From: DASSTY01 sp035760645
GTDB lineage: Bacteria; Gemmatimonadota; Gemmatimonadetes; Gemmatimonadales; GWC2-71-9
Assembly (NCBI GenBank): GCA_035760645.1
Contig: DASTSO010000130.1
Span: 1-64,000, forward strand
Direction of reading: 5' to 3'
Length of the DNA: 64,000 bases
Position numbers and translations under genes: made by a program. A model generated the notes under the pieces. The model was given only the letters and a program-made list of their open reading frames with translations. It searched no databases and was not told the DNA's origin. Shown piece by piece: positions 17,156 through 25,542 of this stretch; the first letter of the stretch is position 1; each line of letters opens with the position of its first letter.

Positions 17156-20100
17156 TTACGCCTCCGCCCGCTGGTGCACCTTGGCCAGATACGTCACGGC
17201 CGGGCGCGTGTTGATGTCCTCCAGGACGTGGTAGCCGCGCGGATCCTGCTTGCTCCGGTGCACGCGGCTCGCCGGGTCCTTCACGTTGCCGAAGACGATG
17301 GCCGCGCTGGGGCACGCCTGGGCGCACGCCGTCACGACGTCGCCGTCCATCAGCGGCCGGTCCTCCACCCGCGCCTGGTTCTGCGCGTAGCGGATGCGCT
17401 GGATGCAGAAGGTGCACTTCTCCATCACGCCGCGCCCGCGCACCGTCACGTCGGGGTTGAGCCCGAGGTTGAGCGGCTCGGGGAAGGCCCGCTTGTTGTA
17501 CGCCGACCAGTTGAAGTAGCGCACCTTGTACGGGCAGTTGTTGGCGCAGTAGCGCGTGCCGACGCAGCGGTTGTAGACCTGGCCGTTCAGCCCGTCGGGC
17601 GTGTGGTACGCGGCGTAGACCGGACAGACCGGCTCGCACGGCGCGTTGGCGCAGTGCTGGCACGGCATCGGGATGAACCGGGCCTCGAGCGCGCTGTCGG
17701 GCGTCTCGCCGCCCTCCCAGTAGCGCTCGATGCGGATCCACGTCATCTCGCGGCCGCGATAGATCGACTCCTCGCCGACCCAGGGGATGTTGTTCTCCGC
17801 GTAGCACGCGGTGACGCACGCCTGGCAGCCCGTGCACTTGGAGAGGTCGATGGTCATCCCCCACTGGGGGTTGTCCACCGCGTAGTTGCCGTAGCGGATC
17901 CCCTCGACCTGGCGCTCGCGCCAGCCGAGCATCGCCTCGACCTCGGTCTCGGTGTTGATCTCGTGCTCGGCGTGGCCTTCCTGCGTGAGCGCCTGCTTGA
18001 GCGTGAGCCCCTGGGACGCCGCGGCGAGCGGCATCGCCTCGGCGATCCCGCGGCCCAGCTGGCGCGGCACGCCCTCCACCGAGGCGAGGCGCTTGTAGCC
18101 GTGGGTGCGCTCGACCTTCACCTTGGTGGCCAGGTACGGCAGGAACGTCCCCTGCGGCTGGCCGCCGAGGAGGTCGAGCGCGTTCACGCCACGGTCCTTG
18201 GCGAAGTCGCCGTACGCGGTGTGGCCCAGGCCCAGCGGCACGGCCACCACGTCGGGGTGCAGCCCGGCGTACAGATAGGCCGGGGCCTCGATCGTGCCGT
18301 GCGGGCTCGTGAGCCGCAGGATCTCGCCGTCGCGCACGTCGAGCCGCTTGGCCACGGCCGGGTGCAGCTCGATCCAGCTGTGCCAGGTGATCTTGGTGAC
18401 CGGGTCGGCGTTCTCGAGCAGCCACGGCTTGTTGGCGCCGCGGCCGTCGTAGAGCATCGAGTGCGGGTAGGCGAGGAAGACGAACTCGCCGTCGCCCTCG
18501 AAGGCCGGCTTGGTGTAGGTGAGCGCCGTGGCGGCGAGCGCCGGCGTCGCGGCCGCCTTCGGGGCCGTGAAGACGCCGCCGCGCGCGAGCGCCGCGCGCC
18601 AGAAGTCGTCGAAGCTCCCGCCGCCCTGCGCGCCGCCCACGGTGCCCTGCAGCGCGCCCCAGGCGCGCTGCAGGTGCGCCTCGAAGGAGGGCGCGGTGAA
18701 CTTGGCGAGCGGGCCGCCCACGCTCTTCGCCGTCTTGAGGAGCACGTCGCCGGTGTGCATCCCCTGGAAGACCGGCTCCATCGTCGGCTGCATGAGGCTG
18801 TAGACGCCGGCGCGCGGGTTGGCGTCGTCCCAGCGCTCGAGCCCGTGCAGGTTCGGCAGCAGGAGGTCGCTCGCGGCCGCGGTCTCGTCCAGGTAGGGCG
18901 AGGTCGAGACGCGGAAGCCCGCCTTCTGCATCGCCGCGGCGAAGCCGGCGGCCTTCGGCGTCGCGTAGACCGGGTTGGCCTCGTGCACGACGAGGAGCCC
19001 GACCTGGCCGCCGTTCAGCGCGCCGACGAGCTGCGCCAGGCCGGCGTAGCCGTCGCTCGCGGCGACGTCGCCGTTGAGGTGCACCGTCTGCCCGATGTTG
19101 CCGGCGACGCTGTTGAGGACGTTGACCGCCGCGCAGGTCTCGAGCGCGTTCCTGTGCTGCACCGCGACCCCGCCCGCCAGCGCGAGGCTCGGCTGCGCCT
19201 CGGCGAACTCCCGGGCGACGCGGCGGATCACCGCCGCCTTGACGCCCGTCTCCCGCTCGGCCATCTCCGGCGTGTACTGCGCGAGCCCCGCGGCCACCCC
19301 CGCCCCGCCCCGCACGCCGGCGACGAGGTTCGCGATCGCGAGCGCGAGCACCGCCTCGGTGCCCGGCTTGATCGTGTACCACTCGTCGGCGTTGAGGCCG
19401 GTGAGGTCCATGCGCGGCGCGAAGTAGACGTGCTTCGCCGTCGGGCGGCCGCGCTCGAAGCCGTGTGCCTCGGCGTAGCCGCGCTGGTTCTCCATCGACC
19501 CGTGCCAGGTGTCGAGGAAGTCGGCGCCGAAGGAGAGGATGTAGCGCGCGCGGGCGAAGTCGTGCATCGGCAGCGCGTCGGTGCCGAAGGTGCGCTGGTT
19601 CGCCTCGCGCAGCACCTCGTGCGCGAACGGCTCGTAGCGCACGACCGTGCCGCCCAGCGTCGTCGTCCAGTCGGTCAGGAGATCGCTGAAGGTGCCGCGC
19701 CCCGCGCCCGAGACCACCGCGATGCGGTTGCCCGCCTTCTGCACCTCCTGGGCGAAGCGCGCGAGCGCCTGCTCCCAGGTGACCGGCTTGAACTCGCTCC
19801 CCTGGCGCAGCATCGGGCCGGCGAGGCGGCCGGGGTTGTAGAGCCCCTGCAGCTCGGCCTGGCCGCGCGAGCAGAGGCGGCCGCGGTTCACCGGGTGCTC
19901 GGGATTGCCCTCGAGCTTCACCGCGCGGCCCTCGCGCACCTTCACGTGCAGGCCGCACGCCTCGGCGCAGCCCGTGCAGGTGCTCGCGTAGTAGGTCGGC
20001 ACGCCCGGCACCTGGTCCTCGGACTGCACCAGGTAGGGGATCAGCTTCTCGACGCGCTGCGTCGAACAGCCGGAGAGCGCGGCGGCCCCGGCGCTCGTGG

Positions 20101-20176
20101 CGCCGAGAACGGTCAGGAAGCGCCGCCGGTCCATGCCGTTGCGCTCGCTCTCGTCGGACATCCTCTCGTCGGACAT
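17156..20176 (-). CDS. actB: Alternative Complex III subunit ActB (molybdopterin-like plus iron-sulfur fusion)
   Basis: Fusion protein of 1006 residues exported by Tat: MDRRRFLTVLGATSAGAAAL follows a short leader, and LSGC at the end of the signal suggests lipidation. The first about 730 residues resemble molybdopterin oxidoreductases, which in ActB have lost the cofactor. The C-terminal about 250 residues carry the ferredoxin-like cluster ligands: CTGCQACVTAC, CQHCANAPCEPVC, CVGTRYCANNC and CTFCIQRI with CAQAC, as expected for three [4Fe-4S] and one [3Fe-4S]. The start at 20176 has AGGAG 7 bases upstream. A second in-frame ATG at 20161 results from a 15-base duplication. The protein carries electrons between quinol-oxidising ActC and the hemes. 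Confidence 0.94.
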   Translation of the reverse strand: MSDERMSDESERNGMDRRRFLTVLGATSAGAAALSGCSTQRVEKLIPYLVQSEDQVPGVPTYYASTCTGCAEACGLHVKVREGRAVKLEGNPEHPVNRGRLCSRGQAELQGLYNPGRLAGPMLRQGSEFKPVTWEQALARFAQEVQKAGNRIAVVSGAGRGTFSDLLTDWTTTLGGTVVRYEPFAHEVLREANQRTFGTDALPMHDFARARYILSFGADFLDTWHGSMENQRGYAEAHGFERGRPTAKHVYFAPRMDLTGLNADEWYTIKPGTEAVLALAIANLVAGVRGGAGVAAGLAQYTPEMAERETGVKAAVIRRVAREFAEAQPSLALAGGVAVQHRNALETCAAVNVLNSVAGNIGQTVHLNGDVAASDGYAGLAQLVGALNGGQVGLLVVHEANPVYATPKAAGFAAAMQKAGFRVSTSPYLDETAAASDLLLPNLHGLERWDDANPRAGVYSLMQPTMEPVFQGMHTGDVLLKTAKSVGGPLAKFTAPSFEAHLQRAWGALQGTVGGAQGGGSFDDFWRAALARGGVFTAPKAAATPALAATALTYTKPAFEGDGEFVFLAYPHSMLYDGRGANKPWLLENADPVTKITWHSWIELHPAVAKRLDVRDGEILRLTSPHGTIEAPAYLYAGLHPDVVAVPLGLGHTAYGDFAKDRGVNALDLLGGQPQGTFLPYLATKVKVERTHGYKRLASVEGVPRQLGRGIAEAMPLAAASQGLTLKQALTQEGHAEHEINTETEVEAMLGWRERQVEGIRYGNYAVDNPQWGMTIDLSKCTGCQACVTACYAENNIPWVGEESIYRGREMTWIRIERYWEGGETPDSALEARFIPMPCQHCANAPCEPVCPVYAAYHTPDGLNGQVYNRCVGTRYCANNCPYKVRYFNWSAYNKRAFPEPLNLGLNPDVTVRGRGVMEKCTFCIQRIRYAQNQARVEDRPLMDGDVVTACAQACPSAAIVFGNVKDPASRVHRSKQDPRGYHVLEDINTRPAVTYLAKVHQRAEA

Positions 20177-20177
20177 C
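20148..20177. repeat. 15-base tandem duplication across the actB start codon
   Basis: CTCTCGTCGGACATC occurs twice in direct succession (20148-20162 and 20163-20177). The duplication is in frame and gives actB two alternative ATG codons in the sequence MSDERMSDES. Only the upstream one retains an ideally placed Shine-Dalgarno sequence. Confidence 0.9.
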
Positions 20178-20207
20178 AGTGCTCCTGGGGACGTTCGGCC
20201 GCTGGCC

Positions 20208-20804
20208 TCAGTAATGGCACACCGAGCAGTCACGCGAGACCTTGCGCTCGATGTGACAGCTGATGCAGAACCCCATGTTGTTCACGTTCTGGACCTTGAA
20301 GACCCGCGGCATGCGCTGCACGTCGCCGTGGCAGCTGGCGCAGGCGTTCGGGCCGAGGGCCTTGATGTGGCGCTGGTGCGGGAAGTGCGCGTGCCGCGCG
20401 AGGTAGTGGACGCGGACCCACTCGACCGGCTTCTTCTCGGTCCACGCCTGGCGCAGCTTCTTGATCTCGACCTTGTGGCTGCTGTCGGTGCCGCCCACGA
20501 CGAGGTGGCAGCCCATGCAGGTCTGCATCGCCGGGATGCCCGGCTCGGTCGAGACGTTGGCCGTATAGTGGCAGTACTGGCACTGGATCTTGTACTGCCC
20601 GGCGTGAATGTCGTGACGGAAGAAGATCGGCTGGACCGGGCCCTTGAGCCCGGCGGTGTCGCCGGCGGCGAGGACGGGCGCCTGGACGGAATCCGCCGCG
20701 GCGGGTCCCCGCTGCTGCGCGCGGATGCCGCCCCCGACGGTCAGGACCAGTGCGAGGACGAGTAGACCCGCCCCTCCCACGACGATGGCCAGCTTACGCA
20801 TCAT
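20208..20804 (-). CDS. actA: Alternative Complex III subunit ActA (pentaheme cytochrome c)
   Basis: Protein of 198 residues with one N-terminal transmembrane anchor (about 5-27). Five c-heme motifs are visible: CQYCH (75-79), CMGCH (96-100), CASCH (155-159), CISCH (180-184) and CSVCH (193-197). This pentaheme layout is that of ActA, the periplasmic electron-transfer subunit at the head of the complex. It is the first gene of the six-gene operon, 31 bases ahead of actB. Two adjacent ATG codons start the frame; no strong Shine-Dalgarno is seen. A palindrome like that before the blue-copper gene sits 18 bases upstream. Confidence 0.95.
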   Translation of the reverse strand: MMRKLAIVVGGAGLLVLALVLTVGGGIRAQQRGPAAADSVQAPVLAAGDTAGLKGPVQPIFFRHDIHAGQYKIQCQYCHYTANVSTEPGIPAMQTCMGCHLVVGGTDSSHKVEIKKLRQAWTEKKPVEWVRVHYLARHAHFPHQRHIKALGPNACASCHGDVQRMPRVFKVQNVNNMGFCISCHIERKVSRDCSVCHY

Positions 20805-20821
20805 CTCGACCCATCAGGTTG

Positions 20822-20837
20822 TGTGAAAAAATTCACT
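20822..20837. promoter_or_regulatory. palindrome upstream of actA (possible shared operator)
   Basis: TGTGAAAAAATTCACT has the half sites GTGAA-N4-TTCAC, the same spacing as the perfect palindrome before the blue-copper gene at 10081-10098. It lies 18-33 bases before the actA ATG, so it would sit in the leader RNA if the putative promoter further upstream is used. Confidence 0.5.
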
Positions 20838-20881
20838 AGCGCGCACCGCAAACGGCGGCTCCCGGGCCCGCAGCGCGCAGA

Positions 20882-20909
20882 AACATAAACACGACCATTC
20901 ATTCCACAA
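20882..20909 (-). promoter_or_regulatory. possible promoter of the act operon
   Basis: On the minus strand a -35-like TTGTGG (20904-20909) and a -10-like TATGTT (20882-20887) are separated by 16 bases. This is the most AT-rich patch between trmJ and actA. It predicts a leader of about 70 bases. The hexamers are imperfect. Confidence 0.4.
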
Positions 20910-20939
20910 CCCGAAGCCGCGTCAGTATTTCCGACTCAT

Positions 20940-21797
20940 TCACTCGGATTCGGGCGCGGCCGTTCCGGCGCCCGGTTCGGCGGCCGGCGCATCGCTTTCG
21001 GACGGGCCGCGCGCGTGGATCGGCGCGCCGACGCGCTCGAGGTAGCGCACCACCTCGATCCCCATCGCGCGCAGCAGCGTCGCCTCCCGGCCGTCGAGCC
21101 CCGCGCGGTAGATCAGCTCCCGGAACGAGCGCATCACCGCGCCGGCGCGGCGGGTCTTGAAGAAGTCGATCGCCCAGAGGGCGCGCTCCCAGTCGCCGAA
21201 GACGAACTCGAGCTGCTCGCCGGTCGCCGGGCCCGCCTCGCGCCGCGGCGGCTTGGGCACGATCGCCGCCTCGCCGCCCCGCGCGCGCCAGCACTCGTAG
21301 CTCATGATGGCGATCGCCTGCGCCAGGTTGAGCGAGCGGTAGGCGGGGCTGGTGGGGATGGCCACGAGCGCCTGGCAGCGGTCGGTCTCCTCGTTCGAGA
21401 GCCCCTTGTCCTCGCGCCCGAACACGAGGGCCACCGGGCCCTCGGCGGCGCGCCGGACCACCTCGGCCGCGGCCTCCTCGGGGCGGCGGAAGCTCTGGCG
21501 CTTGGCCGTGCGCTCGCGCGCCGAGAGCGCGAGGCTCCAGACGCAGTCGGCGAGCGCCTGGTCGAGGGTGTCCACGATCTCGATCCGCTCGACGAGGTCG
21601 GCGGTGTTGTGGGCGATCCCCTCGATGCGATAGGGATCGAACACCTCCGGCGCGACGAGCCGCAGGCGGTCGATGCCGAAGTTCTTCGCGATGCGCACGG
21701 CGCTCGCGATGTTGACGATGTCCTGCGGCGCGACCAGCACGAGGATCGGCGCCGTCTCCCGCCGTCCCGCCGTCCCGCCGCTCCCGCCGTCCGTCAT
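20940..21797 (-). CDS. tRNA (cytidine/uridine-32-2'-O)-methyltransferase, TrmJ-like (SpoU family)
   Basis: SPOUT-fold methyltransferase of 285 residues. Motif 1 is NIASAVRIAKNFGIDRL, motif 2 is ALVFGREDKGLSNEE, and motif 3 is SLNLAQAIAIMSYE, the SAM-binding trefoil knot. The C-terminal extension with DFFKTRRAGAVMRSFREL is typical of TrmJ, which 2'-O-methylates position 32 in the tRNA anticodon loop. Assignment to TrmJ rather than another SpoU member is by length and C-terminal region. The first 12 residues are Gly-rich and encoded by a CCCGCCGTCC repeat tract. The ATG overlaps the pilT stop (ATGA). Confidence 0.83.
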   Translation of the reverse strand: MTDGGSGGTAGRRETAPILVLVAPQDIVNIASAVRIAKNFGIDRLRLVAPEVFDPYRIEGIAHNTADLVERIEIVDTLDQALADCVWSLALSARERTAKRQSFRRPEEAAAEVVRRAAEGPVALVFGREDKGLSNEETDRCQALVAIPTSPAYRSLNLAQAIAIMSYECWRARGGEAAIVPKPPRREAGPATGEQLEFVFGDWERALWAIDFFKTRRAGAVMRSFRELIYRAGLDGREATLLRAMGIEVVRYLERVGAPIHARGPSESDAPAAEPGAGTAAPESE

Positions 21798-23305
21798 GCC
21801 TCGCCGAGGAACGACGTGTCGAAGCGCTTCGCCTTGAGCGCCGCGACGATCCCCGACTTCTCCACCGACTTCATGTAGGCCTCCTGCGGCTCGACGAGCC
21901 CCTTGTCGACCAGCTCCATCAGGGCGTCGTTGAGCGTGATCATGCCGGCCTTCTTGTTGGTCTGCATGATCGAGGGGATCTGGAACGTCTTCCCCTCGCG
22001 GATCAGGTTCGAGATCGCGGGGATGGCGAGCAGGATCTCGCGCGCCGCCACGCGGCCGCCGCCGATCTTCTTGCAGAGCGTCTGGGCGATGACGCCCTTG
22101 AGCGACTCGGAGAGCATGACGCGCACCTGCGACTGCCGGTCCGCGGGGAACTGGTCGATGATGCGGTCCACGGTCGAGGCCGCGGTCGTCGTGTGCAGCG
22201 TGCCGAAGACGAGGTGGCCCGTCTCGGCGGTCTCGATCGCGATGCTCACCGTCTCGAGGTCGCGCATCTCGCCGACGAGGATCACGTCCGGATCCTCGCG
22301 CAGCGCGGCGCGGAGCGCCTGCTTGAACCCCTTCGTGTGCACGCCCACCTGCCGCTGGGTGACGAGGCACTTGCGGCTCTGATGCACGAACTCGATCGGG
22401 TCCTCGATGGTCAGGATGTGGTCCGTGCGGGTGCGGTTGATGAGGTCCACCATCGCCGCGAGCGTGGTGCTCTTGCCCGAGCCGGTCGGGCCGGTGACGA
22501 CGACGAGGCCCTTCGTCAGGTAGCAGAGCTGCTGCACCTGCGGGCTCAGCCCCATCTCCTCGGCCGACATCACCTTCGTCGGGATGATGCGGAAGACGGC
22601 GAACGGCCCGAAGCGGTCGCGCCCGGCGTTGCAGCGGAAGCGCGCCTCGTCGCCCAGCTCGTAGGCCCAGTCGGCGTCGCCCATCTCGGCGAACTCGTGG
22701 ATGACGCGCTCGTCCATGATGGCGAGCAGCAGGGCCTCGAGCCGCTCGGCGGGGATCGGCGGCGCGTCCTGCCGCACCAGCTCGCCGTGGCGCCGGATGA
22801 TCGGCGGCTCCCCCGAGCGCAGGTGCAGGTCGGAGCCGCCGCTCGCCACCAGCTGCGTGAAGAGCTGCTCCATCGCGGCGCGCGCGCCGGCGTCGGCCGC
22901 GCGGCCCTGAACGGTGGCGCCCTGGCCGTTGCCCGCCGCCGGCACGGCGGACGTCGGCGCCGCCGCGGCCGAGGCGGCCCCCGCGGTGACCCCCGCGGCG
23001 CCCGCTCCCGCCGGTCGCAGGTGCGCGGTGAGGCCCTCGCCCGTGGGCTGGAGCTCGACGGCGACGGCGCCGCCGGGCGCGTGGTAGACGAAGCTCACCA
23101 GCGCGCTCGGCGAGACCAGCGGCGCCACCTCGGACGGCGCGAGCTCGCGCACGATGCCGAGGATCTGCCCCTCGGTGAGCGCCGTCTTGCTCGCGGGCTG
23201 CACCGCGCCCCGCGCCGTGAGCGAGATCGGGCGGCCGGCGACCATCTGCAGGCCGTCGGCGCGGCGCTCGAACATGAGGTTGATGAACGGATCGAGTTGG
23301 GCCAC
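21794..23305 (-). CDS. PilT-like type IV pilus retraction ATPase with N-terminal extension
   Basis: Secretion-type hexameric ATPase of 503 residues. The C-terminal 350 residues match PilT: GGSDLHLRSGEPPI, Walker A GPTGSGKST (near 270), Asp box IEDPIEFVHQ, Walker B region DPDVILVGEMRD and the His box GHLVFGTLHTTTAASTVDR. About 150 residues precede this core: a start region VAQLDPFINLMFERRADGLQ and a domain of about 80 residues, then an Ala/Gly linker. Typical PilT is about 350 residues, so the N-terminal extension is unusual. The GTG at 23305 is chosen because the upstream gene ends at 23313; its Shine-Dalgarno is weak. Likely role: twitching motility or pilus retraction. Confidence 0.87.
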   Translation of the reverse strand: MAQLDPFINLMFERRADGLQMVAGRPISLTARGAVQPASKTALTEGQILGIVRELAPSEVAPLVSPSALVSFVYHAPGGAVAVELQPTGEGLTAHLRPAGAGAAGVTAGAASAAAAPTSAVPAAGNGQGATVQGRAADAGARAAMEQLFTQLVASGGSDLHLRSGEPPIIRRHGELVRQDAPPIPAERLEALLLAIMDERVIHEFAEMGDADWAYELGDEARFRCNAGRDRFGPFAVFRIIPTKVMSAEEMGLSPQVQQLCYLTKGLVVVTGPTGSGKSTTLAAMVDLINRTRTDHILTIEDPIEFVHQSRKCLVTQRQVGVHTKGFKQALRAALREDPDVILVGEMRDLETVSIAIETAETGHLVFGTLHTTTAASTVDRIIDQFPADRQSQVRVMLSESLKGVIAQTLCKKIGGGRVAAREILLAIPAISNLIREGKTFQIPSIMQTNKKAGMITLNDALMELVDKGLVEPQEAYMKSVEKSGIVAALKAKRFDTSFLGEA

Positions 23306-23312
23306 GGGTCGC

Positions 23313-23771
23313 TCAGTCGAGAGGGCGGACGAGCCGCACATGGGCGCGGTGGACGTACCGCGTCGCGTCGTCCGTCCCGATCTGAAAGAACCGGTCCGGA
23401 CCGTTGAGGAAGTCCAGCGTGCGCGCGCGGGTGGGCGGGAGCTCGATCGCCGCCCAGCCGGTGTACTCCTCGCCCCCGGCCACGGTGACGGCGAGTCCGA
23501 TGCGCTTCGCCGCGCCCAGCCGCGCGGGATCGTCGAGCGGGCTCGTGGCCTCGCTGCTCACGATCGCCACCTGCGCCTTGGAGACGAAGGTGACGCCGTC
23601 GTCGGCCGTCAGCGCGAAGAAGGGCTCGGGCCGATTGAGGAGCTCGAGCAGCGTCTCGGGCCCGGCCCGGTGCGCCACCCGCATCTGCACGTACACTTCG
23701 CCACGGAGGCTCTGGCCGTCGGCGAGTTGCACCTCGGCGCTCACCCGCTCGGTCGCACCCCAATCACTCAT
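23313..23771 (-). CDS. hypothetical protein with two copies of one domain, upstream of pilT
   Basis: Soluble protein of 152 residues made of two similar halves of about 60-70 residues. Each half has a beta start (SAEVQLADGQSLRGEVYV; GLAVTVAGGEEYTGWAAIEL), then a shared motif LLELLNRPEPFFAL in the first and TLDFLNGPDRFFQI in the second, and a final strand ending SKAQVAIVSS or HRAHVRLVRP. It resembles the small DUF6812-type family, but I cannot confirm this. The ATG at 23771 has a GAGGCGAG Shine-Dalgarno region. It ends 7 bases before the PilT-like gene, so the two are probably co-expressed, and the N-terminal PilT extension may be its partner. Confidence 0.7.
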   Translation of the reverse strand: MSDWGATERVSAEVQLADGQSLRGEVYVQMRVAHRAGPETLLELLNRPEPFFALTADDGVTFVSKAQVAIVSSEATSPLDDPARLGAAKRIGLAVTVAGGEEYTGWAAIELPPTRARTLDFLNGPDRFFQIGTDDATRYVHRAHVRLVRPLD

Positions 23772-23906
23772 CTCGCCTCGCTCGTCAGGACGCCGCCCGC
23801 GACCCGCGGGCGGTCCGATGATCGGAAGAAGGAGGAAGCTCGCCCGCCGGACGGGACGCGGCAAGCAGGAATCGGCCGGGCCGAGGACGCCCCCGACGGC
23901 CGCCCC

Positions 23907-24401
23907 TCACGTGCCGAACGCCCCGAGGGCGTCGCCGTCGAGCCGCCAGGTCCGCCACTCCTCGAGCGGGCGCGCGCCCAGCCGCTCGTAGAAGTCGATG
24001 GCGAGCCGGTTCCACGTGAGCACGGTCCACTCCATCCGACCGCATTCGCGCGCCACCGCCTCGCGCGCCACGGCGCGGATCAGCGCGAGCCCCGCCCCGC
24101 GCCCCCGCGCCTCGGGCCGCACGAAGAGGTCTTCGAGGTACATCGTCGGGCGCGCGAGAAAGGAGCTGTAGGTCTCGAAGAAGAAGGCGTAGCCCGCCGG
24201 CGCCCCGTCCACGAGCGCGAGCAGGACGCGGAAGCGCGGCTGCGGCCCGAACCCGTCCCGCACGAGCCGCTCGCGCGCCGCGGCGTCCGGCCGCGCCAGT
24301 TGCTCGTAGTCGGCGAGCGCATCCACGAGGTCCAGGAAGACGGGGACGTCGGCCGGCGTCGCCGCGCGGAGCTCGACGCCCTCCCCCGCCCCACCGCTCA
24401 T
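23907..24401 (-). CDS. GNAT-family N-acetyltransferase (diamine acetyltransferase-like)
   Basis: Acetyl-CoA-dependent N-acetyltransferase of 164 residues with the complete GNAT fold. The core motif A is YLEDLFVRPEARGRGAGLAL (pyrophosphate-binding R-x-x-G-x-G/A), and the C-terminal WNRLAIDFYERLGARP is the usual motif B. The arrangement YAFFFETYSSFLARPTMYLE resembles the spermidine/diamine acetyltransferase (SSAT) branch, but the substrate is unproven. Its ATG overlaps the stop of the upstream dehydrogenase gene by 4 bases. The 135 bases downstream, up to the small duplicated-domain gene, hold no recognised feature. Confidence 0.83.
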   Translation of the reverse strand: MSGGAGEGVELRAATPADVPVFLDLVDALADYEQLARPDAAARERLVRDGFGPQPRFRVLLALVDGAPAGYAFFFETYSSFLARPTMYLEDLFVRPEARGRGAGLALIRAVAREAVARECGRMEWTVLTWNRLAIDFYERLGARPLEEWRTWRLDGDALGAFGT

Positions 24402-25285
24402 CCGCGCACCTCGACGCCCGCCTGCGCCTCGACCACCTTGATCATCTCGAGATAGTCGGCCTCCTCGCCCAGCGTCGCCCGCGTCTGGCGGAAGTGCTCG
24501 CTCACGAGCGCGAGCACGGGCACGTCCACGCCCGCCGCCTCCGCCACGCCGAGCGCGATGCGCGCGTCCTTGTCGAGGAGCGCGAGACGGAAGGTGACCG
24601 GGAAGTCCCCCGTGAGCACCCGCTCCGGCACGAGTGCCTCGCTCACGAACGAGCGCCCGCTCCCCGCGTTGAGCACCTCCACCGCCGTGCGCGCGGGCAC
24701 GCCCGCCTTCACGAGCGTCACGAGGCCCTCGGCCAGCGAGCGGATGTTGGCGGCGAGGAGCGCGTTGTTCACCGCCTTCATCGTGTCGCCCGCGCCGACC
24801 GGACCGAGGTGCTCGATCTTCTTCGCGAACGCCTCGAGCACCGGCCGCGCGCGCGCGAAGGTGGCGGCGTCGGCGCCCACCATCACGGTGAGCGTGCCCG
24901 CCTCGGCGCCGTTGGTCCCGCCGCTCACCGGCGCGTCGGCGAAGGCGACGCCGCGCGCCGCGAGCCGCTCGGCGATGCGGCGGCTCGTGGCCGGGTCGCC
25001 CGAGGTGCAGTCGAGGAAGAGCGCGCCGCGCTGGAGCCCCGCCTCGAGGCCGTCGGGCCCGTCGAGCAGCGCCTCCACCTCGCGCGAGGTCGGCAGACAG
25101 GTGAGCACCACCTCGCTCCGCTCCGCCACCTCGCGCGGCGTCGCCGCGACGTGCGCCCGGTGGCGCGCAGCGAAGTCGCGCGCGCGCTGGGCGGTGCGGT
25201 TCCAGACGGTGAGCTCGTGCTCGCGGGCGAAGTGCGAGGCCATCGGGGCGCCGATCGCGCCCAGCCCCAGGAAACCGACGCGCAT
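24398..25285 (-). CDS. NAD(P)-dependent beta-hydroxyacid dehydrogenase (3-hydroxyisobutyrate dehydrogenase family)
   Basis: Enzyme of 295 residues. It begins with the Rossmann motif GFLGLGAIGAPMASHF, followed by VWNRT (NADPH-preferring Arg). The substrate signature is DAPVSGGTNGAEAGTLTVMV, and the catalytic Lys lies in DTMKAVNNALLAANI. Family members reduce or oxidise 3-hydroxyisobutyrate, tartronate semialdehyde or glyoxylate; the exact substrate is open. The start ATG at 25285 has a purine-rich GAGAGAGA stretch upstream. Longer in-frame versions add a non-conserved N-terminus. It overlaps the downstream acetyltransferase by 4 bases. Confidence 0.87.
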   Translation of the reverse strand: MRVGFLGLGAIGAPMASHFAREHELTVWNRTAQRARDFAARHRAHVAATPREVAERSEVVLTCLPTSREVEALLDGPDGLEAGLQRGALFLDCTSGDPATSRRIAERLAARGVAFADAPVSGGTNGAEAGTLTVMVGADAATFARARPVLEAFAKKIEHLGPVGAGDTMKAVNNALLAANIRSLAEGLVTLVKAGVPARTAVEVLNAGSGRSFVSEALVPERVLTGDFPVTFRLALLDKDARIALGVAEAAGVDVPVLALVSEHFRQTRATLGEEADYLEMIKVVEAQAGVEVRG

Positions 25286-25481
25286 GGGGATCTCTCTCTC
25301 CGGATCGGACCGAGGTGCGTGGGGCCGTGCGGCCCCGGAAGCGACGGGCAAATTACCATCGCTCCCGGCGCCGGCGCACCTCGCCGGGCCGGACGAACCG
25401 GAGCTGTCGCTGACAGTGGGGCCGCGTCACGCTAGCGCCCGAACCCGAGCGGCACAATTCCCCAGAAACCGTACAGCGTCC

Positions 25482-25519
25482 AAAAAACGGACGGCGGGGC
25501 CCCTCGGGGCCCCGCCGTC
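25482..25519 (-). terminator. intrinsic terminator of the subtilisin-like gene
   Basis: A 14-base perfect stem (GACGGCGGGGCCCC with its complement at 25506-25519) is followed on the minus strand by a run of six T. It is placed 24 bases after the subtilisin stop and acts in the minus direction only. Confidence 0.88.
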
Positions 25520-25542
25520 GTTCGCCGCCCGCCGTCGCGAGC

